Assembly (NCBI GenBank): GCA_947374705.1
Contig: CANCDA010000003.1
Span: 1 to 36,114 of the forward strand
Reading direction: 5' to 3'
Source: Comamonadaceae bacterium
Lineage (GTDB): Bacteria; Pseudomonadota; Gammaproteobacteria; Burkholderiales; Burkholderiaceae_C
DNA: 36,114 nucleotides
Positions 24,902 through 32,232 of the stretch are shown piece by piece (position 1 is the first letter of the stretch; the number at the start of each line of letters is the position of its first letter). The notes beneath the pieces were generated by a model. It was not told the DNA's origin and did not search any database. It saw only the letters and a list, made by a program, of their open reading frames with translations. The translations under genes were made by a program, and so were the position numbers.

Positions 24902-26306
24902 ACAAGCGAATGAGCCGACCAACCCCTGGCCCCGCTTTCTGCGGTGCGCGACACAACGGGTGCAAGCGCTGGACACCTCGCTGGAGGCGGGCGGCAAGTT
25001 AACGCGCCTGACGGGCTTGGTGCTGGAAGCCTCGGGGATTCACGCCTGCGTTGGGGCGCAGTTTCGGGTGCAAATGGGTTGGCATCCGGCGGTCTTGGCC
25101 GAGGTGGTTGGCTTTGCCAATGAGCGGGCCTTTTTAATGCCCGCCGGTGATGTGCAGGGCCTGTCCAGTGGGGCCACGGTATGGCCGGTTCATGTCCCTC
25201 GGGCCGTGCCCCGGTTGAATGACGTCGCCCCCGAACTGAGCCACTCTGCGCAGGAGAGTGGCTTGCGCTTGCCTTTGGGCCCCGGCTTGCTGGGCCGGGT
25301 GGTGGACGCGCAGGGCGTGCCGCTGGATCACTTGGGGCCATTGAGCGACGTGGTGTCCCGATCCATCCACCCCGTAGCCGTCAACGCCATGGACCGTGCA
25401 CCGGTGCTGGCGCCGTTGGACACGGGCGTGCGGGCCATCAACGCGCTGTTCACGGTGGGGCGGGGCCAGCGCATCGGCTTGTTCGCGGGCTCGGGCGTGG
25501 GCAAGAGTGTCTTGCTGGGCATGATGGCGCGCTACACCCAGGCCGATGTGATCGTGGTGGGCTTGATCGGTGAGCGCGGGCGCGAGGTCAAGGAATTCAT
25601 TGACAACATACTGGGTGACACAGGCCGCGCCCGTGCGGCGGTGGTGGCTGCACCGGCGGACGCGCCCCCCCTGCTGCGCATGCAAGGCGCAGCCTACGCC
25701 ACGGCCGTGGCCGAATCGTTTCGCGACCAGGGCTTGCATGTTTTGTTGCTAATGGATTCTTTGACACGCTATGCGATGGCGCAGCGTGAAATCGCACTGG
25801 CCATTGGCGAGCCACCGGCCACCAAGGGCTACCCGCCCTCGTGTTTCTCTAAACTGCCGCAACTGGTGGAGCGCAGTGGCAATGGGTGCAGCGGCGGGGG
25901 CTCCATCACCGCGTTCTATACCGTGTTGACGGAAGGCGATGACCCCCAAGACCCGATTGCAGATGCGGCGCGGGCCATTCTGGACGGGCACATCGTGCTC
26001 TCACGCACCTTGGCCGAGGCGGGCCACTTTCCGGCCATCGACATCGCCCAGTCCACCTCACGGGTCATGCATGGCGTGGTGCCGCGCACGCATTTTGAAG
26101 CGGCGCAACGGTTTCGCGCCATCAGCTCGCGCTACGAGCAGGGGCGCGACCTCATTCAACTGGGCGCGTATGTGAGCGGCTCGGATGCGCTGCTGGACGA
26201 GGCCATTGAGCGACGTGAAGCCATGATGGCGTTTTTGCAGCAAGACATGAACGTGCAAGCCCCGCTGGCGCAAAGCGTGCAGGAGATGGCGGTATGGCAC
26301 CTTTAA
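24888..26306 (+). CDS. fliI: Flagellum-specific export ATPase FliI
   Basis: A 472-residue ATPase of the F1-beta-like type III export family. The Walker A motif AGSGVGKS is at residues 200-207, the Walker B strand VLLLMD at 285-290, and LIGERGREVKEF at 226-237 contains the catalytic Glu. The sequence DSLTRYAMAQREIALAIGEP is the typical signature. The first 30 residues form the helix that binds FliH. It drives export substrates from the cytoplasm into the gate. It overlaps both fliH (14 bases) and fliJ (13 bases). Length is normal. Confidence 0.96.
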   Translation: MQPNEQANEPTNPWPRFLRCATQRVQALDTSLEAGGKLTRLTGLVLEASGIHACVGAQFRVQMGWHPAVLAEVVGFANERAFLMPAGDVQGLSSGATVWPVHVPRAVPRLNDVAPELSHSAQESGLRLPLGPGLLGRVVDAQGVPLDHLGPLSDVVSRSIHPVAVNAMDRAPVLAPLDTGVRAINALFTVGRGQRIGLFAGSGVGKSVLLGMMARYTQADVIVVGLIGERGREVKEFIDNILGDTGRARAAVVAAPADAPPLLRMQGAAYATAVAESFRDQGLHVLLLMDSLTRYAMAQREIALAIGEPPATKGYPPSCFSKLPQLVERSGNGCSGGGSITAFYTVLTEGDDPQDPIADAARAILDGHIVLSRTLAEAGHFPAIDIAQSTSRVMHGVVPRTHFEAAQRFRAISSRYEQGRDLIQLGAYVSGSDALLDEAIERREAMMAFLQQDMNVQAPLAQSVQEMAVWHL

Positions 26307-26737
26307 AAGGCCTGGCTTTGGCGCTGGACTTGGCCGATCGGCAACGCTTGCTGGCGGGTAAAGCGCTGGCCCAGTCGCAGCGCGCCTACAGTTTTTCTCA
26401 AAGTCAGTTGCAGCAATTGCAGAGCTACCTGGGGGATTCGCAGTCGCGCTCGGTGCGCACAGGGCAAACCCTGGTCGGTGGGGCCGTGCTCCAGGGACAT
26501 CACCAATTCATGGGCCGACTGCGCTTGGCGATTGGTTTGCAAGAAGGTGTTTTAAACGACATGCAACAGCAGTTGGCGGGGGCGAAAAAAGCGTCGATGG
26601 CGGCGGAATTTCGCAAGGCCAGTTTAGAGCGGGTGTTGCGCAGAAGGGCGGACGTGCAAGCCCGCGCCGTGGCCCGACAAGAACAAAAGCAAAGCGATGA
26701 TTTCTCGTCGCAGCGTAGCGCTGTGCGCAACGGATAA
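26294..26737 (+). CDS. fliJ: Flagellar export chaperone FliJ
   Basis: A 147-residue protein, helical coiled-coil throughout, as expected for FliJ, the stalk of the FliI hexamer that also contacts FlhA. It is rich in Gln, Ala, Arg and Lys, e.g. RAYSFSQSQLQQLQSYLGDS, and KASLERVLRRRADVQARAVA in the second helix. The gene starts 12 bases before the fliI stop. Sequence conservation in this family is low; the call rests on size, helical pattern and position between fliI and fliK. Confidence 0.88.
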   Translation: MAPLKGLALALDLADRQRLLAGKALAQSQRAYSFSQSQLQQLQSYLGDSQSRSVRTGQTLVGGAVLQGHHQFMGRLRLAIGLQEGVLNDMQQQLAGAKKASMAAEFRKASLERVLRRRADVQARAVARQEQKQSDDFSSQRSAVRNG

Positions 26738-26743
26738 GGAGAC

Positions 26744-27988
26744 ATGATGCGTACTGAAATGACCAACTCACCCCCCCATTCAGGCAGCAGTTTGAAGGGG
26801 GGAGCGTCCAAGGCGCTGAGGGAGGAGTCCGCGCGCGTCGGTGCTGGGCCAACCCAATCGGCGGGCGCTGAGGGTGACGATGCAGGCGGGGGTTTTTCAG
26901 CACTGCTGATGACCTTGAGCGGCGATGCGGCAGGCACGGCCACTGTCTCGGCGACACCGCCCTCAACCGGCGAGGACGTGAGCGCCACGGACACGGGTAG
27001 CAAGGGGAAATCGCCAGAGACCAGCGCGTCGGCTCAGGCTTTAGGCGTGGATGCAGCCTTGCTCGCCATGCCGCAAAGGGGGGCGGCGGGTGAGGTGACG
27101 GGTGAAGTGTCGAGTGAGGTGACGGGTGTCTTGAGTGCGTTGGCAAAAGGGGTGAACTCCGTGGGGCCGACCTTGGCCAAGGTCACTAGCCCGCTGTCAA
27201 GCGCGATGCCCAATGGGATGCCAGCCGCCTCAGACGCCGAGCAGTCAACCGCGTCGCCACGGGGCACGAGCAACGGTGAGGTGTTCGTCAGCACGGCGGC
27301 TGTGGCGCAGCAGGCCAACGCGGGTGGGGTTGATTTGAGCCCACGCGATTCAAAAAACCACATGAACCTGGCACAAGGTCATGGCGTGAATGGGCAAAGC
27401 CATGCGAGCCTCGTGACGGATCAACCCGAGCTGCTCAAGCTCAGCGCCTCGGCTCTGGAGGGGGGGGCTCAAAAATCGCTTCAAAAAATAGCCACGACGA
27501 TGGATGGTGGTGCAGTGAGCGCGCCGTCATTTCAACTCACCGATCTGCGCACAGCGGGCGCGTCTGCGCCGGAAGTAGGGAGCAGCGCTGCGACCGCCAC
27601 CACAGTGGCGCAACAGGTGAATTACTGGATAGGCCGGGACGTGCAATCGGCAGAACTCAAGCTCGATGGGCTGGGGCACAGCCCGGTGGAGGTGAGCATC
27701 TCTTTGCAGGGGCGAGAGGCTCATGTTGAGTTTCGCGCCGAGCAGATTGAAGCCCGCCAGATGATCGAACAGGCCATGCCGCAGCTCAAAGCCTTGCTCC
27801 AAAGCGAAGGCCTGGCCTTGGCCGGTGTCTCGATTGGCTCATCAGGCGCGGAGGCTTCATTTTCTCAAGCGAAACAGCCCAAGCAGCCGCTGCGCCAGGG
27901 GGCTGCGCGGGTGGCTGAATTGGGGCTGATGGATGCGGTCGATCGGACGCGACCCGGCGCTGGTCGTGCGCTGGATTTGTTTGTTTGA
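26744..27988 (+). CDS. fliK: Flagellar hook-length control protein FliK
   Basis: A 414-residue FliK. The N-terminal and middle parts (about 1-290) are low-complexity, rich in Ser, Ala, Gly and Thr, the molecular-ruler region. The C-terminal domain (about 295-375) carries the substrate-switch region, with SAELKLDGLGHSPVEVSISL and HVEFRAEQIEARQMIEQAMP and LKALLQSEGLALAGVSI. FliK measures hook length and switches export from hook to filament. ATG 26744 (or 26747) has AAGGAGAC just upstream. Near the 5' end is a C7/G6 inverted repeat (26771-26802), and at 27460-27467 a run of eight G. Confidence 0.92.
   Translation: MMRTEMTNSPPHSGSSLKGGASKALREESARVGAGPTQSAGAEGDDAGGGFSALLMTLSGDAAGTATVSATPPSTGEDVSATDTGSKGKSPETSASAQALGVDAALLAMPQRGAAGEVTGEVSSEVTGVLSALAKGVNSVGPTLAKVTSPLSSAMPNGMPAASDAEQSTASPRGTSNGEVFVSTAAVAQQANAGGVDLSPRDSKNHMNLAQGHGVNGQSHASLVTDQPELLKLSASALEGGAQKSLQKIATTMDGGAVSAPSFQLTDLRTAGASAPEVGSSAATATTVAQQVNYWIGRDVQSAELKLDGLGHSPVEVSISLQGREAHVEFRAEQIEARQMIEQAMPQLKALLQSEGLALAGVSIGSSGAEASFSQAKQPKQPLRQGAARVAELGLMDAVDRTRPGAGRALDLFV
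26771..26802. repeat. C/G-tract inverted repeat inside the 5' end of fliK
   Basis: CCCCCCCATTC (26771-26781) pairs with GAAGGGGGG (26794-26802) with one bulged base. It encodes part of the disordered N-terminus. It resembles the C/G-tract palindromes found between genes in related bacteria, but origin as an insertion is only a guess. Confidence 0.5.
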
Positions 27989-28132
27989 ATGTGCTGATCT
28001 AAAAGCCATGCTTTCCTCTGCCTAATCCGCCTATTGGGTGTGGGTCATGTGCCGAATAATGAAATCAAGTGAAGGGCAGTGCCAAGCGACACCCTTCAAT
28101 TCATCTTCCAATCTGGCCTGAAGGAAACTACC
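27989..28132. promoter_or_regulatory. fliK-fliL intergenic region, probable start of the fliL operon
   Basis: A gap of 144 bases breaks an otherwise tightly packed run, so a promoter for fliLMNOPQR is likely here. It contains GCCGAATAAT (28051-28060), also seen before fliF, then CAAGTGAA, similar to a block in the flagellin intergenic region. The fliL ribosome-binding site AAGGAA is at 28121. No terminator for fliK was seen. Confidence 0.45.
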
Positions 28133-28693
28133 GTGTCTGCCAAACCCGAAGCTGATCACGTGGCCCCAGCCCCACGCAAATCCAAAAAAATGCTGATCAT
28201 CGTGGCACTGGCCGTGCTGGTCTTGGGCCTGGGTGGTGGTGGCGGGTGGTTCTACCTCAGCAAGAAAAACGCGGCGCTTGACGATGAGGAGCAGGCTCAC
28301 GCCGCACCGCCACCCAAGGGGCCGCCCACGTATTTGCCCATTGACAACATGGTGGTCAATCTGGCCGACCCGGGGGGTGAAAAAGTGGCTCAGGTGGGGG
28401 TGACGCTGGAGCTGTCAGATGCCAAGGCACCGGACAAGGTGAAAGCCTATATGCCCGCCATTCGCAGCAGCGTGCTGATGTTGATTTCTCAGCGCACGGC
28501 CGAAGAGCTGCTGTTGCGCGAAGGCAAAGAAAGACTGGCGGCCGACATTTTGACGGAGGCCGCCAAGCACTTCATCAGCGAAGCCGCTGATGGCAAAAAA
28601 ACCGGGAAATCAAAGCCAGCTGCCGACCGCAAACATGGCGCAGATGACAACCCGGTGCGCGGTGTGTTGTTCTCCAGTTTCATTGTTCAGTAG
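28133..28693 (+). CDS. fliL: Flagellar basal body-associated protein FliL
   Basis: A 186-residue single-pass membrane protein that surrounds or supports the stator. A Lys/Pro-rich N-terminus leads to one transmembrane helix (about 20-42, LIIVALAVLVLGLGGGGGWF), then an Asp/Glu/Ala/Pro linker, then the periplasmic stomatin-like domain (about 60-186), with YLPIDNMVVNLADPGGE and the C-terminal VLFSSFIVQ. The start is GTG 28133, with AAGGAA upstream; a longer in-frame start at 28079 adds 18 residues and lacks a ribosome-binding site. The C-terminal half is longer than usual by a Lys/Ala-rich insert (about 158-173). Confidence 0.92.
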   Translation: MSAKPEADHVAPAPRKSKKMLIIVALAVLVLGLGGGGGWFYLSKKNAALDDEEQAHAAPPPKGPPTYLPIDNMVVNLADPGGEKVAQVGVTLELSDAKAPDKVKAYMPAIRSSVLMLISQRTAEELLLREGKERLAADILTEAAKHFISEAADGKKTGKSKPAADRKHGADDNPVRGVLFSSFIVQ

Positions 28694-28714
28694 CCGTCGC
28701 ATGGAGAGTTCGTC

Positions 28715-29719
28715 ATGAGTGAATCTTTCCTGTCGCAAGAAGAGGTGGATGCCCTGCTGGAGGGTGTCACCGGTGAAAGCCAGAAGTTGGAGGACGAGAG
28801 TCAGGAGACATCGGGCATACGCAACTACAGCATGTCCAGCCAAGAGCGGATAGTGCGGGGCCGCATGCCGGCCATGGAGATCATCAACGAGCGCTTTACC
28901 CGCAACATGCGCATTGGGCTTTTCAACCTGATTCGCAGAAGCCCGGAAATCTCGGTCGGCCCGGTCAAGGTGCAACGCTACAGCGCATTTTTGCGTGAGT
29001 TGGCCGTACCGACCAACTTCAACATCATGGCGATTCGCCCCTTGCGCGGTAATGGTCTGGTGGTGTGCGACCCGACGCTGATTTTTACCGTGATCGATAC
29101 GCTGTATGGCGGTGCGGGCAAGTTTCAAACGCGCATTGAGGGGCGAGATTTTTCAGCCACCGAACAACGCGTCATCAACCGGCTGGTGGAGGTGATCTCG
29201 CAAGAGTACGCCAAGGCCTGGAAGGGCATTTACCCGCTGGAGTTGGTCTATCAGCGCAGCGAGATGCAGCCACAATTTGCCAACATCGCCACGCCCAGCG
29301 AGATCGTGATTTCAACCTCTTTTCGTCTGGAAATTGGCGAAATGGTGGGGGCGATTCATTTCTGTTTGCCCTATGCGACGCTGGAGCCGGTGCGCGAGGT
29401 GTTGTACTCCTCCACCCAGGGGGATTCGATCGAGGTGGACAGGCGGTGGGTGAATGTCTTGACGCGTGAAATTCAAGCCGCTGAGGTCACGCTGGTGGCT
29501 CAGTTGGCCACGGCGGATGCGACCGTAGAGCAATTGATGGCGATGAAGAAGGGCGATTTCATAGCGCTTGAGCGGGAGTCTCAGATCCAGGCGACGGTGG
29601 ACGGGGTGCCTGTTTTTTCGTGCCATTACGGCACGCACAACGCCAAGTACGCCATCCGGATTGATGCCAGCTTGAGAAATAACGACAGTAACTGGATAGG
29701 AGAACGACATGCCCAATGA
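28715..29719 (+). CDS. fliM: Flagellar motor switch protein FliM
   Basis: A 334-residue C-ring protein. The N-terminal FLSQEEVDALLEG (5-17) is the CheY-P docking peptide, the middle domain (about 50-230) has the typical RNMRIGLFNLIRRSPEISVG and IEGRDFSATEQRVINRLV blocks, and the C-terminal domain (about 245-330) is of the SpoA type that pairs with FliN. So a CheY chemotaxis system must exist elsewhere. ATG 28715 has GGAGAG 10 bases before. The stop overlaps the fliN start by 11 bases. Confidence 0.96.
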   Translation: MSESFLSQEEVDALLEGVTGESQKLEDESQETSGIRNYSMSSQERIVRGRMPAMEIINERFTRNMRIGLFNLIRRSPEISVGPVKVQRYSAFLRELAVPTNFNIMAIRPLRGNGLVVCDPTLIFTVIDTLYGGAGKFQTRIEGRDFSATEQRVINRLVEVISQEYAKAWKGIYPLELVYQRSEMQPQFANIATPSEIVISTSFRLEIGEMVGAIHFCLPYATLEPVREVLYSSTQGDSIEVDRRWVNVLTREIQAAEVTLVAQLATADATVEQLMAMKKGDFIALERESQIQATVDGVPVFSCHYGTHNAKYAIRIDASLRNNDSNWIGERHAQ

Positions 29720-30155
29720 TGACGCACCGGCGCAAACGCCCGAGGACGACGGCATGGCCGATTGGGCCGAGGCCCTGCAAGAGCAACAGACCGAGGAGAG
29801 CAAGTCCAGCGCCGTCGAGTCGGGTGGGGTTTTGTCGGGCAACGAGGCGCCACGCCCTTTGGGTGGGGGGCAGAGTTCAGACCCTTTCGAGGGCGACATC
29901 AGCCGCGTGCTGGACATCCCGGTGCAGTTGTCGGTGGAGTTGGGCCGCACCAAAGTGCCGATCAAACACATCTTGAAATTAGGGCAGGGCTCGGTGGTGG
30001 AGCTCGATGCCTTGGCGGGTGAGCCGATGGATGTGCTGGTGAATGGGTATTTGATTGCGCAGGGCGAGGTGGTGGTGGTGAACGAGAAGTTCGGCATTCG
30101 CTTGACCGATGTGGTCACACCCTCGGAGCGCCTGCGCCGGGTCAGCCGAAATTGA
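29709..30155 (+). CDS. fliN: Flagellar motor switch protein FliN
   Basis: A 148-residue C-ring protein. The acidic N-terminal 65 residues are low-complexity, and the C-terminal SpoA domain (about 65-145) has ISRVLDIPVQLSVELGRTKV, LKLGQGSVVELDALAGEP and the GEVVVVNEKFGIRLTDVV signature. The long N-terminal extension is common in beta- and gammaproteobacteria. It overlaps fliM and is followed by fliO after nine bases. FliN also receives FliH-FliI for export. Confidence 0.95.
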   Translation: MPNDDAPAQTPEDDGMADWAEALQEQQTEESKSSAVESGGVLSGNEAPRPLGGGQSSDPFEGDISRVLDIPVQLSVELGRTKVPIKHILKLGQGSVVELDALAGEPMDVLVNGYLIAQGEVVVVNEKFGIRLTDVVTPSERLRRVSRN

Positions 30156-30164
30156 GGTCGAGCG

Positions 30165-30482
30165 ATGACATCGAGCCTGCTCCCCCTGGTCGGCGTTTTG
30201 TGCTTGCTGGCCCTGTTGCCGTGGGTGATTCAGCGGCTGCGCCAACGTTCTGTGGCCGGGCAGTTGGCCAGCGCGTCGGCCATGAAAATTGTGTCGGCCA
30301 TGGCCGTGGGTCCGCATCAAAAATTGCTGACGGTTGAGGTTGGGCCACCCGAGGCCCGGGCTTGGTTGGTGCTGGGGGTGTCGGCGCAATCGGTGACGTG
30401 TTTGCACCGCATGGACGCCCCCTTGCCGGCGCAGGCGAGCGAGGGTGCAGCGGGGGCCGTGGCGTCGGCCCAGCCGCTATGA
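30165..30482 (+). CDS. fliO: Flagellar export gate assembly protein FliO
   Basis: A 105-residue membrane protein with one transmembrane helix at residues 4-22 and a cytoplasmic domain (about 30-100). It helps FliP assemble in the export gate. MKIVSAMAVGPHQKLLTVEV and WLVLGVSAQSVTCLHRM are typical of the family. It ends as ATGA with fliP, so the two are coupled. Sequence is weakly conserved, but context makes it firm. Confidence 0.88.
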   Translation: MTSSLLPLVGVLCLLALLPWVIQRLRQRSVAGQLASASAMKIVSAMAVGPHQKLLTVEVGPPEARAWLVLGVSAQSVTCLHRMDAPLPAQASEGAAGAVASAQPL

Positions 30483-31153
30483 CCGACCTCCCGTTACTGG
30501 TGGGCAGTGGCAGCGCGGGCATGAGCTTTTCGGTGCCGATACAGACGCTGCTGTTTTTCACGGCGCTCTCGTTTTTGCCCGCCATTCTGCTGATGATGAC
30601 GGGATTTACGCGCATCGTGATTGTGCTGTCGCTCTTGCGTCAGGCTTTGGGAACGCAGTCGTCGCCACCGAATCAAATCATCATTGGCTTGTCTTTGTTT
30701 TTGACTTTTTTTGTGATGGGGCCGACGCTGGATCGCATCTACAACGAGGCCTATGTGCCCTACACCAAGAACACAATTGCGTTTGAGGTGGCGCTGGAAA
30801 AAGCAGAGGCGCCGATTCGGCTCTTCATGGTCAAGCAAACGCGCCAGTCTGACTTCGCCTTGTTCGCCAAGCTGGCCAAGCTGGAGGCCGATGTGACAGC
30901 GCAGACCGCACCCCTGCGCGTCTTGGTGCCTGCGTTTGTGACCAGCGAGTTGAAGTCGGCTTTCCAGATTGGTTTCATGATTTTCATTCCCTTCCTGGTG
31001 ATTGATATCGTGGTGGCCAGCGTGTTGATGTCGCTGGGCATGATGATGCTGTCGCCCGTGTTGGTGGCCTTGCCTTTCAAGTTGATCTTGTTTGTATTGG
31101 CCGATGGTTGGAACCTGTTGATGGGTTCACTGGCGGCGAGCTTTGTGACTTAG
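30479..31153 (+). CDS. fliP: Flagellar export gate protein FliP
   Basis: A 224-residue, four-helix export-gate protein. The core matches E. coli FliP closely, e.g. SVPIQTLLFFTALSFLPAIL, LMMTGFTRIVIVLSLLRQAL, PPNQIIIGLSLFLTFFVMGP, VTSELKSAFQIGFMIFIPFL and MMMLSPVLVALPFKLILFVL. The start is ATG 30479, overlapping the fliO stop as ATGA. Upstream in-frame codons back to 30362 read GGVGAIGDVF and similar, not a signal peptide, so unlike the E. coli protein no cleavable signal sequence is seen: the gene starts about 20 residues short of that form. FliP pentamerises in the MS ring with FliQ and FliR. Confidence 0.94.
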   Translation: MTDLPLLVGSGSAGMSFSVPIQTLLFFTALSFLPAILLMMTGFTRIVIVLSLLRQALGTQSSPPNQIIIGLSLFLTFFVMGPTLDRIYNEAYVPYTKNTIAFEVALEKAEAPIRLFMVKQTRQSDFALFAKLAKLEADVTAQTAPLRVLVPAFVTSELKSAFQIGFMIFIPFLVIDIVVASVLMSLGMMMLSPVLVALPFKLILFVLADGWNLLMGSLAASFVT

Positions 31154-31162
31154 GAGCTAGCG

Positions 31163-31432
31163 ATGGATGCACAACGGGTGTTGACCATGGGGCAAGAGGC
31201 TTTGTTCATGCTGTTGATGGTGTCTGCGCCGGTAATGGGCGTGGCGCTGCTGGTGGGCTTGTTGGTGAGCTTGTTTCAGGCCGTTACGCAAATCCATGAA
31301 GCCACCTTGGCCTTTGTCCCCAAGCTGTTAGCGGCCATGGCTGTTTTTGCCGTGGCGGGGCCTTGGATGTTGAGCATGCTGGTGGAGTACATCCGACGCA
31401 TGTTTGAAGCCATCCCCAGCGTTGTGGCGTGA
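31163..31432 (+). CDS. fliQ: Flagellar export gate protein FliQ
   Basis: An 89-residue, two-helix membrane protein of the export gate. VLTMGQEALFMLLMVSAPVM and LLVGLLVSLFQAVTQIHEAT and LAFVPKLLAA are the usual FliQ signature. It begins 9 bases after fliP, with AGGAGCTAGCG as ribosome-binding site, and is 12 bases before fliR. Four copies pack around the FliP/FliR core. Confidence 0.96.
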   Translation: MDAQRVLTMGQEALFMLLMVSAPVMGVALLVGLLVSLFQAVTQIHEATLAFVPKLLAAMAVFAVAGPWMLSMLVEYIRRMFEAIPSVVA

Positions 31433-31444
31433 GGGGCTGGCCGC

Positions 31445-32215
31445 ATGATCGGCTTTACCGAAGCACAAGTGTTGGCGTGGATGGCGCCCGTGCTGTGGCC
31501 GTTTTTGCGCGTGCTGGCGGTGTTCACGGTGGCGCCTATTTTTTCGTCCAAAGCGATTCCTGTGCGCGCTCGCATTGGCTTGGCCTTGCTGGTGGCGGTG
31601 GCTGCGCAGCCCAGTCTGCCTGTGCCGATGGACGCGTCATGGAGTGGGCCCCAGCTCTGGGGTGTGGTGGCGCAGCAAGTGGGCCTGGGGCTGTGCATCG
31701 GTTTTGTGGTGCGGCTGGTGTTTGCCACGTTTGAGCTGGCGGGCGATGTGGTCGGGTTTCAAATGGGCTTGAATTTTGCGGCCTTCTTTGACCCCTCGAT
31801 CAATGCCCAGTCCAGCGCGACGGCGCGGTTTTTTGGCTATATGGCGTCTTTGTTGTTCGTGGTGCTCAATGGGCATCTGCTGGTGTTGGCGGCGGTCATC
31901 CAAAGTTTCAATGCGTTTCCTGTGGATCAGCACTTTTTGCATGCCCTGAGCTTGATGAAGTTGTACCGTCTTGGGGGCGACTTGTTCGCCAGCGGTCTAT
32001 GGATTGCACTGCCCATGGTGGGGATGCTGATGTTTGCGAATCTGGCGCTGGGCATGGTGTCGCGCGTGGCACCGCAAATGAATATTTATGCCGTGGGTTT
32101 TCCGATCACGCTGATGGTGGGCTTGATCGGCATGGCGGTGACCCTGCCCTTGCTGGAGGGGCCGTTTCAGCTATTGATGGCGCGCGCGCTTGAGGTGTTT
32201 GTCGGGGCGTATTGA
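31445..32215 (+). CDS. fliR: Flagellar export gate protein FliR
   Basis: A 256-residue membrane protein that completes the FliPQR export gate. It has about six hydrophobic segments, with FTEAQVLAWMAPVLWPFLRV at the start, VAPIFSSKAIPVRARIGLAL, and the conserved FELAGDVVGFQMGLNFAAFF and NIYAVGFPITLMVGLIGMAV in the second half. ATG 31445 is used. It is the last gene of the flagellar block; flhB does not follow. The gene converges on the next receptor with only 17 bases and no terminator between. Confidence 0.95.
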   Translation: MIGFTEAQVLAWMAPVLWPFLRVLAVFTVAPIFSSKAIPVRARIGLALLVAVAAQPSLPVPMDASWSGPQLWGVVAQQVGLGLCIGFVVRLVFATFELAGDVVGFQMGLNFAAFFDPSINAQSSATARFFGYMASLLFVVLNGHLLVLAAVIQSFNAFPVDQHFLHALSLMKLYRLGGDLFASGLWIALPMVGMLMFANLALGMVSRVAPQMNIYAVGFPITLMVGLIGMAVTLPLLEGPFQLLMARALEVFVGAY

Positions 32216-32232
32216 GTCTTCACACGGCACGG

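Noticed and set aside
9580..27492. Identical 15-mer GCTTCAAAAAATAGC at 9580-9594 (sulfurtransferase start) and 27478-27492 (fliK)
   Set aside because: Both copies are coding in the same reading phase (LQKIAT in both proteins), with no flanking similarity. Two copies are not enough to claim an interspersed repeat.
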